Assembly (NCBI RefSeq): GCF_021168455.1
Contig: NZ_JAJOZR010000004.1
Span: 1-64,000 of the forward strand
Direction: 5' to 3'
DNA from: Ferranicluibacter quercicola
GTDB taxonomy: Bacteria; Pseudomonadota; Alphaproteobacteria; Rhizobiales; Rhizobiaceae
Length of the DNA: 64,000 bases
The position numbers and the translations under genes are program-made. Of the stretch, positions 1 through 7,229 are shown piece by piece. Position 1 is the stretch's first letter. Every line of letters begins with the position of its first letter. The notes below the pieces were generated by a model. That model was not told the DNA's origin and made no database searches. It saw nothing but the letters and a program-made list of their open reading frames with translations.

Positions 1-31
1 GCGAACGCAGGTTCATCATATCGTCGGTCAT
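1..31 (-). CDS. IS256-family transposase, N-terminal fragment cut by the window edge
   Basis: Reading the minus strand from an ATG at 31-29 gives MTDDMMNLRS before the sequence ends. This matches my memory of the opening residues of mutator/IS256-type transposases common in rhizobia. An AAGGAC ribosome binding site lies just before the ATG. Only ten codons are visible, so the catalytic DDE residues cannot be checked. The sequence from about 32 to 88 is probably the left end of the element with its terminal inverted repeat. If so, the element sits directly behind the zinc-finger gene at 90-872. The call rests on a short match and needs the flanking sequence. Confidence 0.6.
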   Translation of the reverse strand, partial: MTDDMMNLRS

Positions 32-89
32 CGGTGGTGTCCTTCAGGTTGGTTCTAAGCAACCCGACCCTACCGGAAATTACCGATGG

Positions 90-872
90 CTACGAAATCC
101 AGCTACACCACTCGCTGGGACACGATCTTTTTGTCTTTTTGTGTTTGGCGAGGAACGATGTCGAGCAGATGCAGCAGGAGTATTCCTCCGCCTTCCAGTC
201 GGCCTTTCGGCACTCCACGCTGCAATAGCGCTGCGGGCGGCTCCCCAACTGCTTCTGCCTGAAACCCGTGCCGCAATGCTGGCACTCCCGATGTCTGGCA
301 GGATCCCGTTGGGCCGCGTGCGAGCAATCGTATGAGCAATATTTCTGCTCTGCAAACGAGCTATGGTATTCCGTCGAGCAAAACGAGCACGATCGCGCCG
401 GCGCCTTCTTCTGGAGGGCGACGTACCATGACCGCGCGTAGACCTTGCGGTTGATGGCGCCTTCGAGGCCTTCGCGGTAGAGCCTTGCCGAGTCCCGGCA
501 TAGGTCCGAGCAAAACCGGTCCCGTGCGGTGATCGTGTCCTGATCGAGCAGTATGCCGCAACGAATGCAGTTCTCCGTCGCCTCCGTGAACTCGCGCTGG
601 CCTTCGAGCCAAGACGACCGCTTGGCCCCCATCTTCGTGAAGGCGGCCGACAGCAGCGCGGCCGCCTCGCTGTCCGACGGTTGCCAGCCGTTGCCTGAGA
701 GGCAAAGAGCCGACCGCACGCCGGCGCGAATGGCACCTTCGTTCTCGAACTTCGACAATCTGAAATCGTCCAGGATATCGATGATCTTGGAAATGACGGA
801 CTTGCGCCTCTCGCCGCGTAAGATCTGCTTCGACTGGGGCTTGGTGTGCGAGAATTGAGCGAGGTAGACCAT
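90..872 (-). CDS. Protein with four tandem Cys-pair zinc-finger units, function unknown
   Basis: The 260-aa product has an N-terminal half without cysteine pairs and a C-terminal half built of four similar units. Each unit has a C-x2-C pair followed 12-16 residues later by a second pair: C102/C105 with C121/C125, C162/C165 with C179/C183, C197/C200 with C217/C221, and C233/C236 with C251/C256. The recurring YCS or FCS before the second pair suggests treble-clef zinc fingers. The last unit is irregular (C-x4-C) and ends close to the putative IS256 boundary, so the C-terminus may be altered by that insertion. It starts 6 bp after the 116-aa tail gene and is probably co-transcribed with it. I do not recognise a named family. 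It could be a cargo gene rather than a tail protein. Confidence 0.7.
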   Translation of the reverse strand: MVYLAQFSHTKPQSKQILRGERRKSVISKIIDILDDFRLSKFENEGAIRAGVRSALCLSGNGWQPSDSEAAALLSAAFTKMGAKRSSWLEGQREFTEATENCIRCGILLDQDTITARDRFCSDLCRDSARLYREGLEGAINRKVYARSWYVALQKKAPARSCSFCSTEYHSSFAEQKYCSYDCSHAAQRDPARHRECQHCGTGFRQKQLGSRPQRYCSVECRKADWKAEEYSCCICSTSFLAKHKKTKRSCPSEWCSWIS

Positions 873-878
873 CTTTCA

Positions 879-1229
879 TCACCCGAACACTGCGTCGAAG
901 GCATCGGCCGACAGGGCGCCCGATGGCTTCTTTGGTTTCGTCTTCCCGTCCCCGCGGCTCGCGTACGCTACATCGAGCCACGCCGCGTCCAGAGCGCGCA
1001 GGAGGCGGATGTGGTGTGCCTGAAGCGTCCAACCGGACAACCGCGCCCATGCCTCGATTTCGGCAAAGCTGACGGCATTCGGTCCGGCAGGATGGTACGT
1101 GCGGGTCGAGGATAATTCGATGAACCACGACCAGACCAGTCGGCCCGGCTCCGGCACCACCGTGGGCCGGCCGGCCATGCTGGAGCGCAGCGCAGCGACC
1201 AAGAGCTTTTCGAGTTGGTCTAGCCTCAT
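879..1229 (-). CDS. Small phage tail-cluster protein, possible tail assembly factor
   Basis: The 116-aa protein starts with an ATG that overlaps the tape-measure stop codon (ATGA at 1229-1226), so it is translationally coupled. The central part has a pattern of aromatic and proline residues (VPEPGRLVWSWFIELS, then GPN and EIEAWARL). I associate this pattern with small proteins near the tape-measure gene in alphaproteobacterial prophages, some called tail assembly chaperones. The C-terminus is basic and proline/lysine-rich. No signal peptide or membrane segment is seen. The family assignment is from memory of the pattern only; the tail-module context is firm. Confidence 0.6.
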   Translation of the reverse strand: MRLDQLEKLLVAALRSSMAGRPTVVPEPGRLVWSWFIELSSTRTYHPAGPNAVSFAEIEAWARLSGWTLQAHHIRLLRALDAAWLDVAYASRGDGKTKPKKPSGALSADAFDAVFG

Positions 1230-3949
1230 GGCCGGTTCCTCGGGTTGCGGTTGATGTGCGCGACGGACTCCGGCAGCTGCTTGTGAATCTTCTTGGCCAT
1301 CTGCGCGGAGGACTTCTGGGCCGACTTCTCGGAGATTTCCGTGACGAACGGCAGTAGATTGCCGCTCGAGTCGACATCGACGCCAACCTTAAGACTCGTC
1401 TCGACATCGACTTTTGTGGACTGGACGGACGAGACATCGCGGGCTTGCGGCATCGGGGCGGCCGGCGCTGGCATTGCAGCGGATCGCGGTGCGGCTCCGA
1501 TCTGATCATTCGGCGTGATCGTGCCAGATTGCCCCGGGTTGAAGATCTCCGGACCTCGTTCGCCGACGACGTAGCTCTTGCCGCTGGAAACCGGGCCGCC
1601 TTCGGCACGGAAGCCGCCGAAGAATGCGCCGATAAGCTGACCGAAGATACCCCCGCCGCCGCCCGCGCCGCCGCCGAACAAGCCGTCGAGCGCCATGGAC
1701 AGAAGCTTGTCCGCAATCTGGCCCAAGGCATTTTTGAATGCGTCGGCCGCGGATTTGCCGTTGATCAGGTCGGTCACAAAGCCCTTTGCGACCGTCGATC
1801 CTAGCTGTCCAAACTCGGACATGGTGCGCTGGAGATCCTCTTGGCTCTGCACCAGGCCTCGAGTCTTTTCCTCGGCAGCTGCCATTTGTTCGGCGAGAGC
1901 TTGCAGGTGAGTGAGTTCGTCCGGATTAAGATCGATGCCGGCCTGTTTGGCCTGGTTCAATAGTTCCTGCTCGTAACGCAGGGCGGCGGCCGCCTCCTTT
2001 GTCATGCCGACGGCCGTGGCCTCTGTTCCCTGCGTGGCGATGAAGGCCTGCGCCTGCGTCACGAGATCGGCATATTCCTTTGCCCGATCCTCAAGATCGG
2101 CCACACGGTCCTGCACGCCCTGAGGCGCATCCGACAGATAGAGCTCGGACTCTTGCTTGCGCCGGCCACTGTTCACGCCGCCATTGTCGGAACCAAGCCC
2201 GCCGATGGCTTGGCTGACGGTGCCGGCGTCACCGGACTTGATGGCCGCAACGATCCGGTCCGGCAGGCTGCCGTAGTTGTAGGCGATCGAGGTCAGGGCG
2301 GCCTGCTGGTTTTCGGTCATAGCCCGGAAGGTATCGGCGCCGATCTGCCCCTCGATACCTTTCTGAAACTCACCGATGCGGCGCGTGAGGTCGCGGTTCG
2401 CGTCGGCAACGGAAACCGAGATGCCAGCGGTTACGCGCTGGACAGAGTTGTCCGACAGCGTGACGGTATCCGACCCGTAGCCGGCACGTAGCGCGTTGAC
2501 GTCCCAATAGGGCTTGGCGCTGAAACCTTCGAACTGCTTGATCAGCGCCGTGGCGGAATCAACGGATGCTGTCGTAGCCGCTGTCGCGTTCTCTGCCGCG
2601 ACCTCGCTCGATGCCTGGATGGTGGCTGCCGCCTTCGTCAGCGACACACCCACCTTCTCCGCCGCCGCGAGGATCACCTCCGCACGCGCTTCGATGTCCT
2701 TTTGCAGTTCGCTTCGGGCCGCTTCGGCCGTCCGTTGCGTGAGGAAGTTCTGTGTCATCGCCGCGTCGCGCTGTGCGATGCGATCAACCTGGTCCGCCGC
2801 CGGCGTGATTGTGCGCGACGTCGTAGCAAGCCCCTTGGGGCGCACGACAGCCGGCACAGCTTTGACCCGCTTGTTTAGCTCCTCGACGATCATCCTCTCT
2901 TCGGCGGCGATCTCTGCCAGCTGCACCTCCAGCTTCCGACGCGTCATCGGCTCGGCATCACCAATGGTGAGGATCTGCGTCTCAAGATCGAGACGCTTCA
3001 TGCCCAGATCGGCCTGCCGGTTCTCCAGCGTCTTGGACTTCTGGTTTTCGAATTCCTTATAGCTGTCCAGGAATTCGAACCACGCCGAACACGCCTCGAC
3101 GATGGCTGACTTCAAATGCGTGCCAATGGTGTTGGCGATGATATTGAACTGCTGGTCGACCTCTTCGGCCTTCGCAATCAGCTGATCATCCATGACAATG
3201 CCGAGATCGTTCGCCGCCTTGATCTGCGCGCGAATGCCGGCCTCGCCCTTCGTGAGCAGCTGCACGAACTGCTCGCCACCGGTGCCGCCGAAGAGCTCGT
3301 CCGAAATGCGGATCTGCGCGGCCTTGTCGAGGCGCTGAAGCTTGCCGATGATTTCGAGGAAAAGCTGGTCGGGATCCTGAAGCTTGCGCGCCAGTTCGGA
3401 AGCGTTGTAGCCGAGCCGCTTGAACGACTCTGCAGCCGAGCCGGCGCCGGTTTTGATGAACTCATCGGCGCGAAGGGACATTTCCTTCAGGCCATCGGTC
3501 AGGCTGTCGATACCGATGCGGTTCTGTTCCGCGACGAACTTCAGTTCCTGGAATGCCTTGAAGGAAACGCCGGCGCGCTTCGCTTGGTCGGACATTTCCA
3601 GCACAGACTTCGTGCTGTCGATCACTGCCTGCCGGATGCCCTCCAGGGCGCCGATCGCAGCGCCGGCCGCCAGACCGGTGACGAAGGCCTTCCCGCACGT
3701 GCCGATGCGCGTCGAGGTCTGAGCAAGCGCCTGATTGACGCGCGTCGTGGTGCGGACCATGCGCATCCGGACTCGAGCGAGCGTGTCCCCCTCGTCGACG
3801 CTCTGCCCTTCGCCCAGGATGATGCTGGGTTTTGGGTTCGGTCGGTCGTTGCGCTCGCGGATGTTGTCAGCCGGGACCAGCGCGACGACGCCGGGAGTGG
3901 CAACGAGGCGGGCTCGGATGGCTTCTTGTAGGGCGATTTCCGGTGTCAT
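1226..3949 (-). CDS. DUF3168-tape measure fusion with embedded lysozyme domain
   Basis: The 907-aa protein has three parts. Residues 1-59 look like the start of a DUF3168 tail-completion protein (LVATPGVVALVPADNI, then GEGQSVDEGD). From about residue 60 it becomes a tape-measure protein, with a hydrophobic stretch near 88-108, long helical regions, and a glycine-rich C-terminal region near 758-780. Residues about 468-607 form a T4-type lysozyme (GH24) insertion: E474, then D483 nine residues on, a GYGSDTVT loop, and AALTSIAYNYGS. Tape-measure proteins set tail length and can carry muramidase domains for cell-wall entry. The join near 3770 lies mid-domain, and the rest of DUF3168 and the major tail protein gene are missing, so this looks like an in-frame deletion. 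It overlaps both neighbours by ATGA. Confidence 0.85.
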   Translation of the reverse strand: MTPEIALQEAIRARLVATPGVVALVPADNIRERNDRPNPKPSIILGEGQSVDEGDTLARVRMRMVRTTTRVNQALAQTSTRIGTCGKAFVTGLAAGAAIGALEGIRQAVIDSTKSVLEMSDQAKRAGVSFKAFQELKFVAEQNRIGIDSLTDGLKEMSLRADEFIKTGAGSAAESFKRLGYNASELARKLQDPDQLFLEIIGKLQRLDKAAQIRISDELFGGTGGEQFVQLLTKGEAGIRAQIKAANDLGIVMDDQLIAKAEEVDQQFNIIANTIGTHLKSAIVEACSAWFEFLDSYKEFENQKSKTLENRQADLGMKRLDLETQILTIGDAEPMTRRKLEVQLAEIAAEERMIVEELNKRVKAVPAVVRPKGLATTSRTITPAADQVDRIAQRDAAMTQNFLTQRTAEAARSELQKDIEARAEVILAAAEKVGVSLTKAAATIQASSEVAAENATAATTASVDSATALIKQFEGFSAKPYWDVNALRAGYGSDTVTLSDNSVQRVTAGISVSVADANRDLTRRIGEFQKGIEGQIGADTFRAMTENQQAALTSIAYNYGSLPDRIVAAIKSGDAGTVSQAIGGLGSDNGGVNSGRRKQESELYLSDAPQGVQDRVADLEDRAKEYADLVTQAQAFIATQGTEATAVGMTKEAAAALRYEQELLNQAKQAGIDLNPDELTHLQALAEQMAAAEEKTRGLVQSQEDLQRTMSEFGQLGSTVAKGFVTDLINGKSAADAFKNALGQIADKLLSMALDGLFGGGAGGGGGIFGQLIGAFFGGFRAEGGPVSSGKSYVVGERGPEIFNPGQSGTITPNDQIGAAPRSAAMPAPAAPMPQARDVSSVQSTKVDVETSLKVGVDVDSSGNLLPFVTEISEKSAQKSSAQMAKKIHKQLPESVAHINRNPRNRP

Positions 3950-4197
3950 GCCGCGGCGCGCTTCGTGACGACGACGGCGCCATAGGCCGTGTTGACGTAG
4001 GCATGCTCCTCGGCTGTAAGGTAGATTTCGCCCGCCTCGTTTAGCCGGCAGAATTCAACGGTGCCTTCTTCCTCGTCGGCCATGACGGCCGCCGCGACCG
4101 GTGCGCCATTCAAAGTGACGTCGAAAGTGAAACCCGTCTGCCGTGCTGCCTCGACAGCGGCATATCCGCGGTCATATTCAAAGCTCGAAATCCTCAT
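3946..4197 (-). CDS. Small phage protein of unknown function
   Basis: An 83-aa acidic protein whose start overlaps the gp10-like stop codon and whose stop overlaps the start of the DUF3168 fusion, both as ATGA. The segment TFDVTLNGAPVAAAVMADEE looks like beta strands. There is no membrane segment or known motif. The position between an HK97-gp10-like gene and a DUF3168 start suggests a head-tail or tail-completion accessory protein. Nothing more specific can be said. Confidence 0.65.
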   Translation of the reverse strand: MRISSFEYDRGYAAVEAARQTGFTFDVTLNGAPVAAAVMADEEEGTVEFCRLNEAGEIYLTAEEHAYVNTAYGAVVVTKRAAA

Positions 4198-4616
4198 TTT
4201 TTCGTCTCCTTTATGGCCTTGCTGATTGACCGCTTGATGCGGGTGAGTGCGCGCTTGCGCTCCAAGCGAAACCCGGGCCAGAAGAACGCCTGAGCCGGCG
4301 CCTTCGTGGTGCCGTGTTCGACTAAATGGGCATATCTGACGGCGCTGTTTCCAGCGGTCACGATCGCCTCGAGTTCTCCCGCGACGCGTGCGCCTCCGGG
4401 CTGGGAGTACGGCGGCGTACTCTGTCGCGGCCGCGTGACCTCGATGCTGTCGCGGAGATCGCCGTCATCGACTGGCGCCAGACGGCGCTGCGTGTCCGCG
4501 ATTTCGTCCGCGCCCTTGACCAATGCAGGCACGACTGCTTTGCGCGACAAAACTGTACCGGGTGTGGCGGAAAAAGTGATCGAAGCAGTAAAGCGGCGAA
4601 ATCCTGCTGCGATCAA
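4194..4616 (-). pseudogene. HK97-gp10-like tail protein, 5' end damaged
   Basis: From about residue 24 the protein follows the HK97-gp10 family closely: VVPALVKGADEIADTQRRLA, DDGDLRDSI, YAHLVEHGTTKAPAQAFFWP, and a basic C-terminal helix. Family members help close the head-tail joint. The first twenty or so residues, read from a TTG at 4616, do not look like the family and fall in sequence of clearly lower GC content. The true start seems lost at a junction near 4555. The stop overlaps the next gene (ATGA). I infer a 5'-truncated gene; an alternative is weak expression from an internal GTG or TTG. Confidence 0.65.
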
Positions 4617-4620
4617 TCTT

Positions 4621-5001
4621 ATGATACAGACTGTGCAGTCAAATTTTCTAGGTGGCGAGCTTTACACCGTCGCCTTCGATATGCCCGATGGAGAGATCGG
4701 TCCTATTCCAGCGTACAACAATCGTGTTTACGTCACGAAGAAAACCATTGAGGTTTACGGGAACGATATCTTTCTTCTTGAGGTTCTCGGCGCAAAACAT
4801 AGCAAGAGTCTTTTCGAATTTCTAGCAAACGGCGATATTGTTTCCGGCATCATTGCTCTGGCTGTTACAGTTCTTATCGTTCCCAGCTTTTTATTATCAC
4901 ATATAACCAGCAGTCAGATCTCTGTCCCAGATTGGATCACCAGCGGGTGGCTTCTCATACTTGGTTTCTATTTTGGCAAAGCATCGGGAAGAGGTGAGTA
5001 A
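4621..5001 (+). CDS. Unknown two-segment membrane protein, AT-rich, possibly 5'-truncated
   Basis: From the ATG at 4621 the product is 126 aa. A soluble N-terminal part (YTVAFDMPDGEIGPIPAYNN) is followed by two hydrophobic segments at about residues 75-95 and 104-121, ending in KASGRGE. The reading frame stays open upstream, and residues before the ATG (AEKVIEAVKRRN) look protein-like from about 4564, but no ribosome binding site is visible for either start. GC content is well below that of both neighbours, which points to transfer. It lies head to head with the damaged gp10 gene. I do not recognise a family. It may be a fragment whose original start was lost at the junction. Confidence 0.5.
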   Translation: MIQTVQSNFLGGELYTVAFDMPDGEIGPIPAYNNRVYVTKKTIEVYGNDIFLLEVLGAKHSKSLFEFLANGDIVSGIIALAVTVLIVPSFLLSHITSSQISVPDWITSGWLLILGFYFGKASGRGE

Positions 5002-5055
5002 GGAGCGGCGTAGGGGGGCCTTGCCATTCTCATCAAAGCTGCGGACACCGACAGC

Positions 5056-5523
5056 TCACGCTCCCGAAATATCCGGCCGCTGATCCCGTTCGTGGTAGCG
5101 CATCTTCCAGTGGATGATGTCGCTGTTCTGGTGGAGGGCGACGAGAAACCAGGAGATGGAGACCGCGCCGACGGTGACGGAAACCACGGTGGCGGCGATA
5201 TCGTTGAACTCCTTGACCAGGCATTTGGCCTCGGCCTCATAGTCCGCGCTGCCATCCACCTCGTAGGCGAAGAATTCGTGTTCCGGCGTGGCGATGGCGA
5301 GAAGGGCGCGGCTGAGCTGATCGCCACCCACGAGACGGGTCGCGCGCTTTTCGGACTGGCCATAGGCCTGGACCTGTTGAAAGCTCCAGCCATAGGTGTC
5401 GATCGCACCGCCCGCCTTCGGCTCCCTGCGCGAATAGGTGCGGAGCGTCACGGCTGCTGTTCCCTTCGCGATATCGCCGACCACGGCAACGGCTTTCGCC
5501 CATTCCACTGTGCGCAGGAACAT
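5056..5523 (-). CDS. Unknown protein with C-terminal membrane segment
   Basis: I choose the ATG at 5523 because GGAGAAGGC directly precedes it. The frame is open upstream to a GTG at 5631 without a better site. The 155-aa product has an N-terminal region rich in Ala/Val, a central soluble part (YGWSFQQVQAYGQSE, ATPEHEFFAYEVDG), and one strong membrane segment at about residues 118-140 followed by a short charged tail. It converges on the AT-rich membrane gene at 4621-5001, with 54 bp between their ends. No family is recognised. Context suggests accessory or phage-cargo content, but core status cannot be excluded. Confidence 0.55.
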   Translation of the reverse strand: MFLRTVEWAKAVAVVGDIAKGTAAVTLRTYSRREPKAGGAIDTYGWSFQQVQAYGQSEKRATRLVGGDQLSRALLAIATPEHEFFAYEVDGSADYEAEAKCLVKEFNDIAATVVSVTVGAVSISWFLVALHQNSDIIHWKMRYHERDQRPDISGA

Positions 5524-5733
5524 GCCTTCTCCATCTTTGAACGGTGCACCGAAAGACGTCTTGCGGCATCGATGGTCAAGGTAACGCACGCACGGTGAAA
5601 TCATAGGTGTTTTCCCGTTGTCCTTTCGCACGCGTCACGACCGAGTGTGTTTGAACATCCCATCTCCGCGTCCACACACAAGCTTCGCTTCAGCGTGAGC
5701 GGGTAAGCTCCTACTGACAATCAGGAGAGACCT

Positions 5734-5955
5734 GTGGTTTCAGACGATATCTTGCGGACGGCATGGGCCATTGTCGCCGAGCACATGACGCGGGGCGAAA
5801 GCGACCCGACGAAGATGGTCGCCGAAGGCATTCGCCGCGAACGCGACAGCTGGCATCGCGACAGACAAAATACGGTCGCAATTTGCGTCGAGGACACGCG
5901 GCATGAAGAATGCCTCGTTGATCGCAACCGCCTTGGTGGCAACTGCCGCAATTAG
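5734..5955 (+). CDS. Small hypothetical protein
   Basis: A 73-aa protein starting at a GTG preceded by CAGGAGAGACC, a good ribosome binding site. The N-terminal 45 residues (ILRTAWAIVAEHMTRGES, then KMVAEGIRRERDSW) look like two helices and are plausible as protein. The C-terminal part is Cys/Arg-rich and overlaps a tiny ORF in another frame, so the true end may differ if there is a frameshift. No family is recognised. Confidence 0.45.
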   Translation: MVSDDILRTAWAIVAEHMTRGESDPTKMVAEGIRRERDSWHRDRQNTVAICVEDTRHEECLVDRNRLGGNCRN

Positions 5956-5992
5956 TTATGTCGTCTTTCGCTTCGCGTCGGCGCTCGCCTAG
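5903..5992 (+). CDS. Tiny single-span membrane protein (29 aa)
   Basis: An ATG at 5903 opens a 29-codon frame ending with TAG at 5992. The product begins MKNASLIATA and is nearly all hydrophobic, with one Arg near the end, as expected for a single membrane helix. A CGAGGAC element lies about 8 bp upstream. It overlaps the 3' end of the preceding 73-aa frame by 53 bp in a different frame. Short hydrophobic proteins of this kind exist in rhizobia, but this could also be chance. Confidence is limited. Confidence 0.35.
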   Translation: MKNASLIATALVATAAISYVVFRFASALA

Positions 5993-6096
5993 AGCATTTT
6001 CAGCCGATGCGTCGCGCCGCGTCGGCAGCGGGCCATATCGTCGGGAACGTTGTAAGGATGATCTCGTTAGCGTCGGAACGCTAGAAGGAGACATCC

Positions 6097-6960
6097 ATGT
6101 CCGACGCCCGCAGACCGACGCCGCCCCATCCCGAACAGCAGCAGACCCCGCCCGGGCTGACCCGGCTGATGGATCCTCTACCGGATCATGGCGAGACGAC
6201 CTACAAGGGCAATCACCTTCTGGACGGCAAGGTCGCCCTGATCACCGGCGGCGATTCGGGCATCGGTCGGGCCGTGGCCATCGCCTATGCGCGCGAAGGT
6301 GCCGACATCGTCATATCGTATCTGAGCGAAGACGAGGATGCGGAAGAGACGGCAAAGTGGGTTCGTGACGCCGGCCGGACCTGCATTCTGGTGTCCGGCG
6401 ACATCCAGTCCGAAGATCACTGCATTTCGCTGGTCGAAAAGACCGTCGGCGAACTCGGGCACATCGATATTCTGGTCAACAATGCCGCCTTCCAGCGGAC
6501 CTATGAGGATATCGCCGACATCACCGCGGCCGAGTGGGACACCACCTTCCGGACCAACATCTATGCGTCGTTCTTCCTCTCGAAGGCCGCCGCGCCGCAC
6601 ATGAAGCCGGGCAGCGCGATCGTCAACACGACGTCGATCCAGTCGCGGCAGCCCTCGCCGCAGCTTCTGGCCTATGCGTCCACCAAAGGTGCGATCTCCA
6701 ATTTTACGGCGGGTCTCGCCGAGATGCTGGCCGAGAAGGGCATTCGCGTGAACGCAGTGGCGCCCGGGCCGATCTGGACGCCGCTCATCCCCTCGACCAT
6801 GCCTGCGGAAAAAGCGGCACAGTTCGGCAAGCAGACGCTACTCGGCCGCGCCGGCCAGCCGGCCGAACTGGCGGGCGCCTATGTGCTGCTCGCCTCCGAT
6901 CTGGGCAGCTACATGACCGGTGCCGTGGTGCCGGTCACCGGCGGCGAGATCATGATCTAG
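6097..6960 (+). CDS. SDR-family oxidoreductase, stress-protein (YghA/GSP39) type
   Basis: A 287-aa short-chain dehydrogenase with a strong AAGGAG site. After an N-terminal extension of about 40 residues (typical of the YghA or general-stress-protein-39 group) comes the NAD(P)-binding TGGDSGIGRAVA, then the NNA motif, a catalytic Ser in TTSIQS, and YASTK with the active-site Tyr and Lys. The C-terminus ends in MTGAVVPVTGGE, as usual for the fold. The substrate cannot be told from sequence; alcohol or sugar dehydrogenase activity is likely. It stands alone, with a hairpin downstream near 7031. Confidence 0.9.
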   Translation: MSDARRPTPPHPEQQQTPPGLTRLMDPLPDHGETTYKGNHLLDGKVALITGGDSGIGRAVAIAYAREGADIVISYLSEDEDAEETAKWVRDAGRTCILVSGDIQSEDHCISLVEKTVGELGHIDILVNNAAFQRTYEDIADITAAEWDTTFRTNIYASFFLSKAAAPHMKPGSAIVNTTSIQSRQPSPQLLAYASTKGAISNFTAGLAEMLAEKGIRVNAVAPGPIWTPLIPSTMPAEKAAQFGKQTLLGRAGQPAELAGAYVLLASDLGSYMTGAVVPVTGGEIMI

Positions 6961-7030
6961 GACGCAGCCGGCACGTGGACTGCTCCGGACGACAAGACCG
7001 GACAGACGGCGGCGCCGGCGGGCCGATCGG

Positions 7031-7066
7031 AAAACACCGCATGCCCGGAAAGCCTGCGGCGTTTTC
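7031..7066 (+). terminator. Hairpin downstream of the SDR gene
   Basis: AAAAC and CCGCA arms pair with TGCGG and GTTTT across a 13-base loop. One A-C mismatch on the plus strand becomes a G-U pair on the minus strand. The GTTTTCGTTT tail suits termination of the SDR transcript. The surrounding 6961-7229 stretch holds nothing else I can support. Confidence 0.45.
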
Positions 7067-7229
7067 GTTTATCGACGCCGGAAGAGAGCGATTCGCCCTG
7101 CATCGGCCTTGCGGACATGCTTCGGATACCGTCCTTTCTTTTCGCTATCCCTTTCATACTGCGGGATTTTATGCATGATGGCGCTCGGCCGGCATCGGCC
7201 CCTGCCGCCCTCGGCGGCGTGTCCAGGCA

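Larger units (their letters stand above)
32..4560 (-). mobile_element. Decayed siphophage tail module (prophage remnant)
   Basis: Five minus-strand genes, four of them joined by ATGA stop/start overlaps, follow a tailed-phage order: HK97-gp10-like, a small gene, a DUF3168 start fused to a tape-measure protein, a tail-cluster gene, and a Cys-rich gene. There are no capsid, terminase, portal, major tail, integrase or lysis genes. The left side is bounded by an IS256-type element and the right side by an abrupt drop in GC at about 4555. The module cannot make a virion and is best read as a remnant. Confidence 0.75.

Noticed and set aside
4306..4620. N-terminal extension of the AT-rich gene to 4306
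   Set aside because: Bases 4306-4555 are the reverse of the gp10-like gene; the extension is chance frame continuation.
5092..5598. 168-codon plus-strand frame opposite the 5056-5523 gene
   Set aside because: No ribosome site, and composition rich in Gly/Asp/Val typical of an antisense shadow; the minus strand has a good start.
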